DNA of 64,000 nucleotides, from contig JALMQS010000321.1 in assembly GCA_024734495.1 (NCBI GenBank), positions 179,931-243,930 on the forward strand, given 5' to 3'. This document shows, in pieces, positions 63,781-64,000 of this stretch (the stretch's first letter is position 1; every line of letters starts with the position of its first letter). The notes below the pieces were generated by a model, which saw only the letters and a program-made list of their open reading frames with translations, had not been told where the DNA came from and made no database searches. Position numbers and translations under genes: made by a program. This DNA comes from Forficula auricularia. Its lineage: Eukaryota > Arthropoda > Insecta > Dermaptera > Forficulidae.

Positions 63781-64000
63781 CAGCCATACTCAACCTGCGG
63801 CCCGCTTAGCTTTTGTGTGCGGTCCGAAACGCCTCTATTATCAGGAAGGTGCTTTATTAAAATCTGGTCATTTAAGACTGTGTTTCAAATAACCTCCTCA
63901 AAGTTGGATAAAAAGTGGTACGAAATTTGGAACTAATTTTGAGCTATTTTACTTCTTTCTGCTAGATGGCAATCGTGCATCGTGAATATTAACACTCACA
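63781..64000 (+). mobile_element. Left end of a hAT element (cut by window edge)
   Basis: cagccatactcaacctgcgg followed by cccgc is a hAT left terminus. Its inverse with one mismatch in 15 is the right end at 26992-27006. The element continues past the window. Confidence 0.75.

Overview
This is a eukaryotic nuclear window, almost certainly from an arthropod and most likely an insect. It is AT-rich and has spliceosomal introns with GT/AG borders. Its repeats include mariner, Gypsy, Penelope-like (PLE), hAT and non-LTR elements, plus a SINE whose tail resembles one common in insect genomes. No conserved single-copy housekeeping gene was found. The only likely host genes are three related C2H2 zinc-finger genes on the minus strand, plus stray copies of their first exon. 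Nearly everything else is mobile-element sequence, often nested, and segmental duplications of it.

Layout. 1-2.2 kb: upstream part of a zinc-finger gene unit whose finger exons would lie left of the window. 3.0-3.9 kb: foldback element. 4.8-6.9 kb: MITE split by a 1.8-kb insertion. 7.2-10.6 kb: PLE copy with inverted terminal repeats, interrupted by a foldback element and a full-length but broken mariner. 10.7-11.7 kb: hAT, LINE and PLE fragments. 12.3-14.1 kb: zinc-finger gene 1. 14.5-16.2 kb: LINE and PLE remnants. 16.3-17.8 kb: zinc-finger gene 2. 18.8-20.0 kb: second foldback element. 20.8-27.0 kb: first copy of a segmental duplication, carrying a LINE insertion, a split RNase H fragment and a 1155-bp unclassified insertion. 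29.9 kb: SINE. 31.0-31.8 kb: zinc-finger gene 3, possibly starting at 40.4 kb. 32.5 kb: intact MITE. 33.7-34.8 and 35.6-38.2 kb: two hAT elements with clear 8-bp target duplications. 38.4-39.4 kb: 119-bp tandem array. 40.9-49.9 kb: complete young Gypsy element. 50.1-51.3 kb: MITE, LINE end and SINE. 51.6-53.9 kb: near-intact GIY-YIG PLE. 54.7-57.3 kb: two-exon DNA transposon of a family I cannot name. 59.1-59.9 kb: two long inverted repeats. 60.0-63.3 kb: second copy of the segmental duplication. 63.8 kb to the end: left end of a hAT element.

The most notable points are these. (1) The Gypsy polyprotein carries a TARG1/OARD1-like macrodomain after the integrase, with the Lys and Asp expected of an ADP-ribosyl hydrolase 41 residues apart. 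(2) The 54.7-57.3 kb transposon has a phase-consistent intron and one homopolymer frameshift. (3) The zinc-finger genes share a 70 nt / 138 nt / finger-exon structure with phase-1 introns, and the 70-nt first exon is scattered over the window. (4) Hammerhead-ribozyme-like cores with changing but still pairing stems recur at PLE-type boundaries.

Limits: family assignments rest on motifs read by eye; no database search was run. Boundaries of old repeats are approximate.
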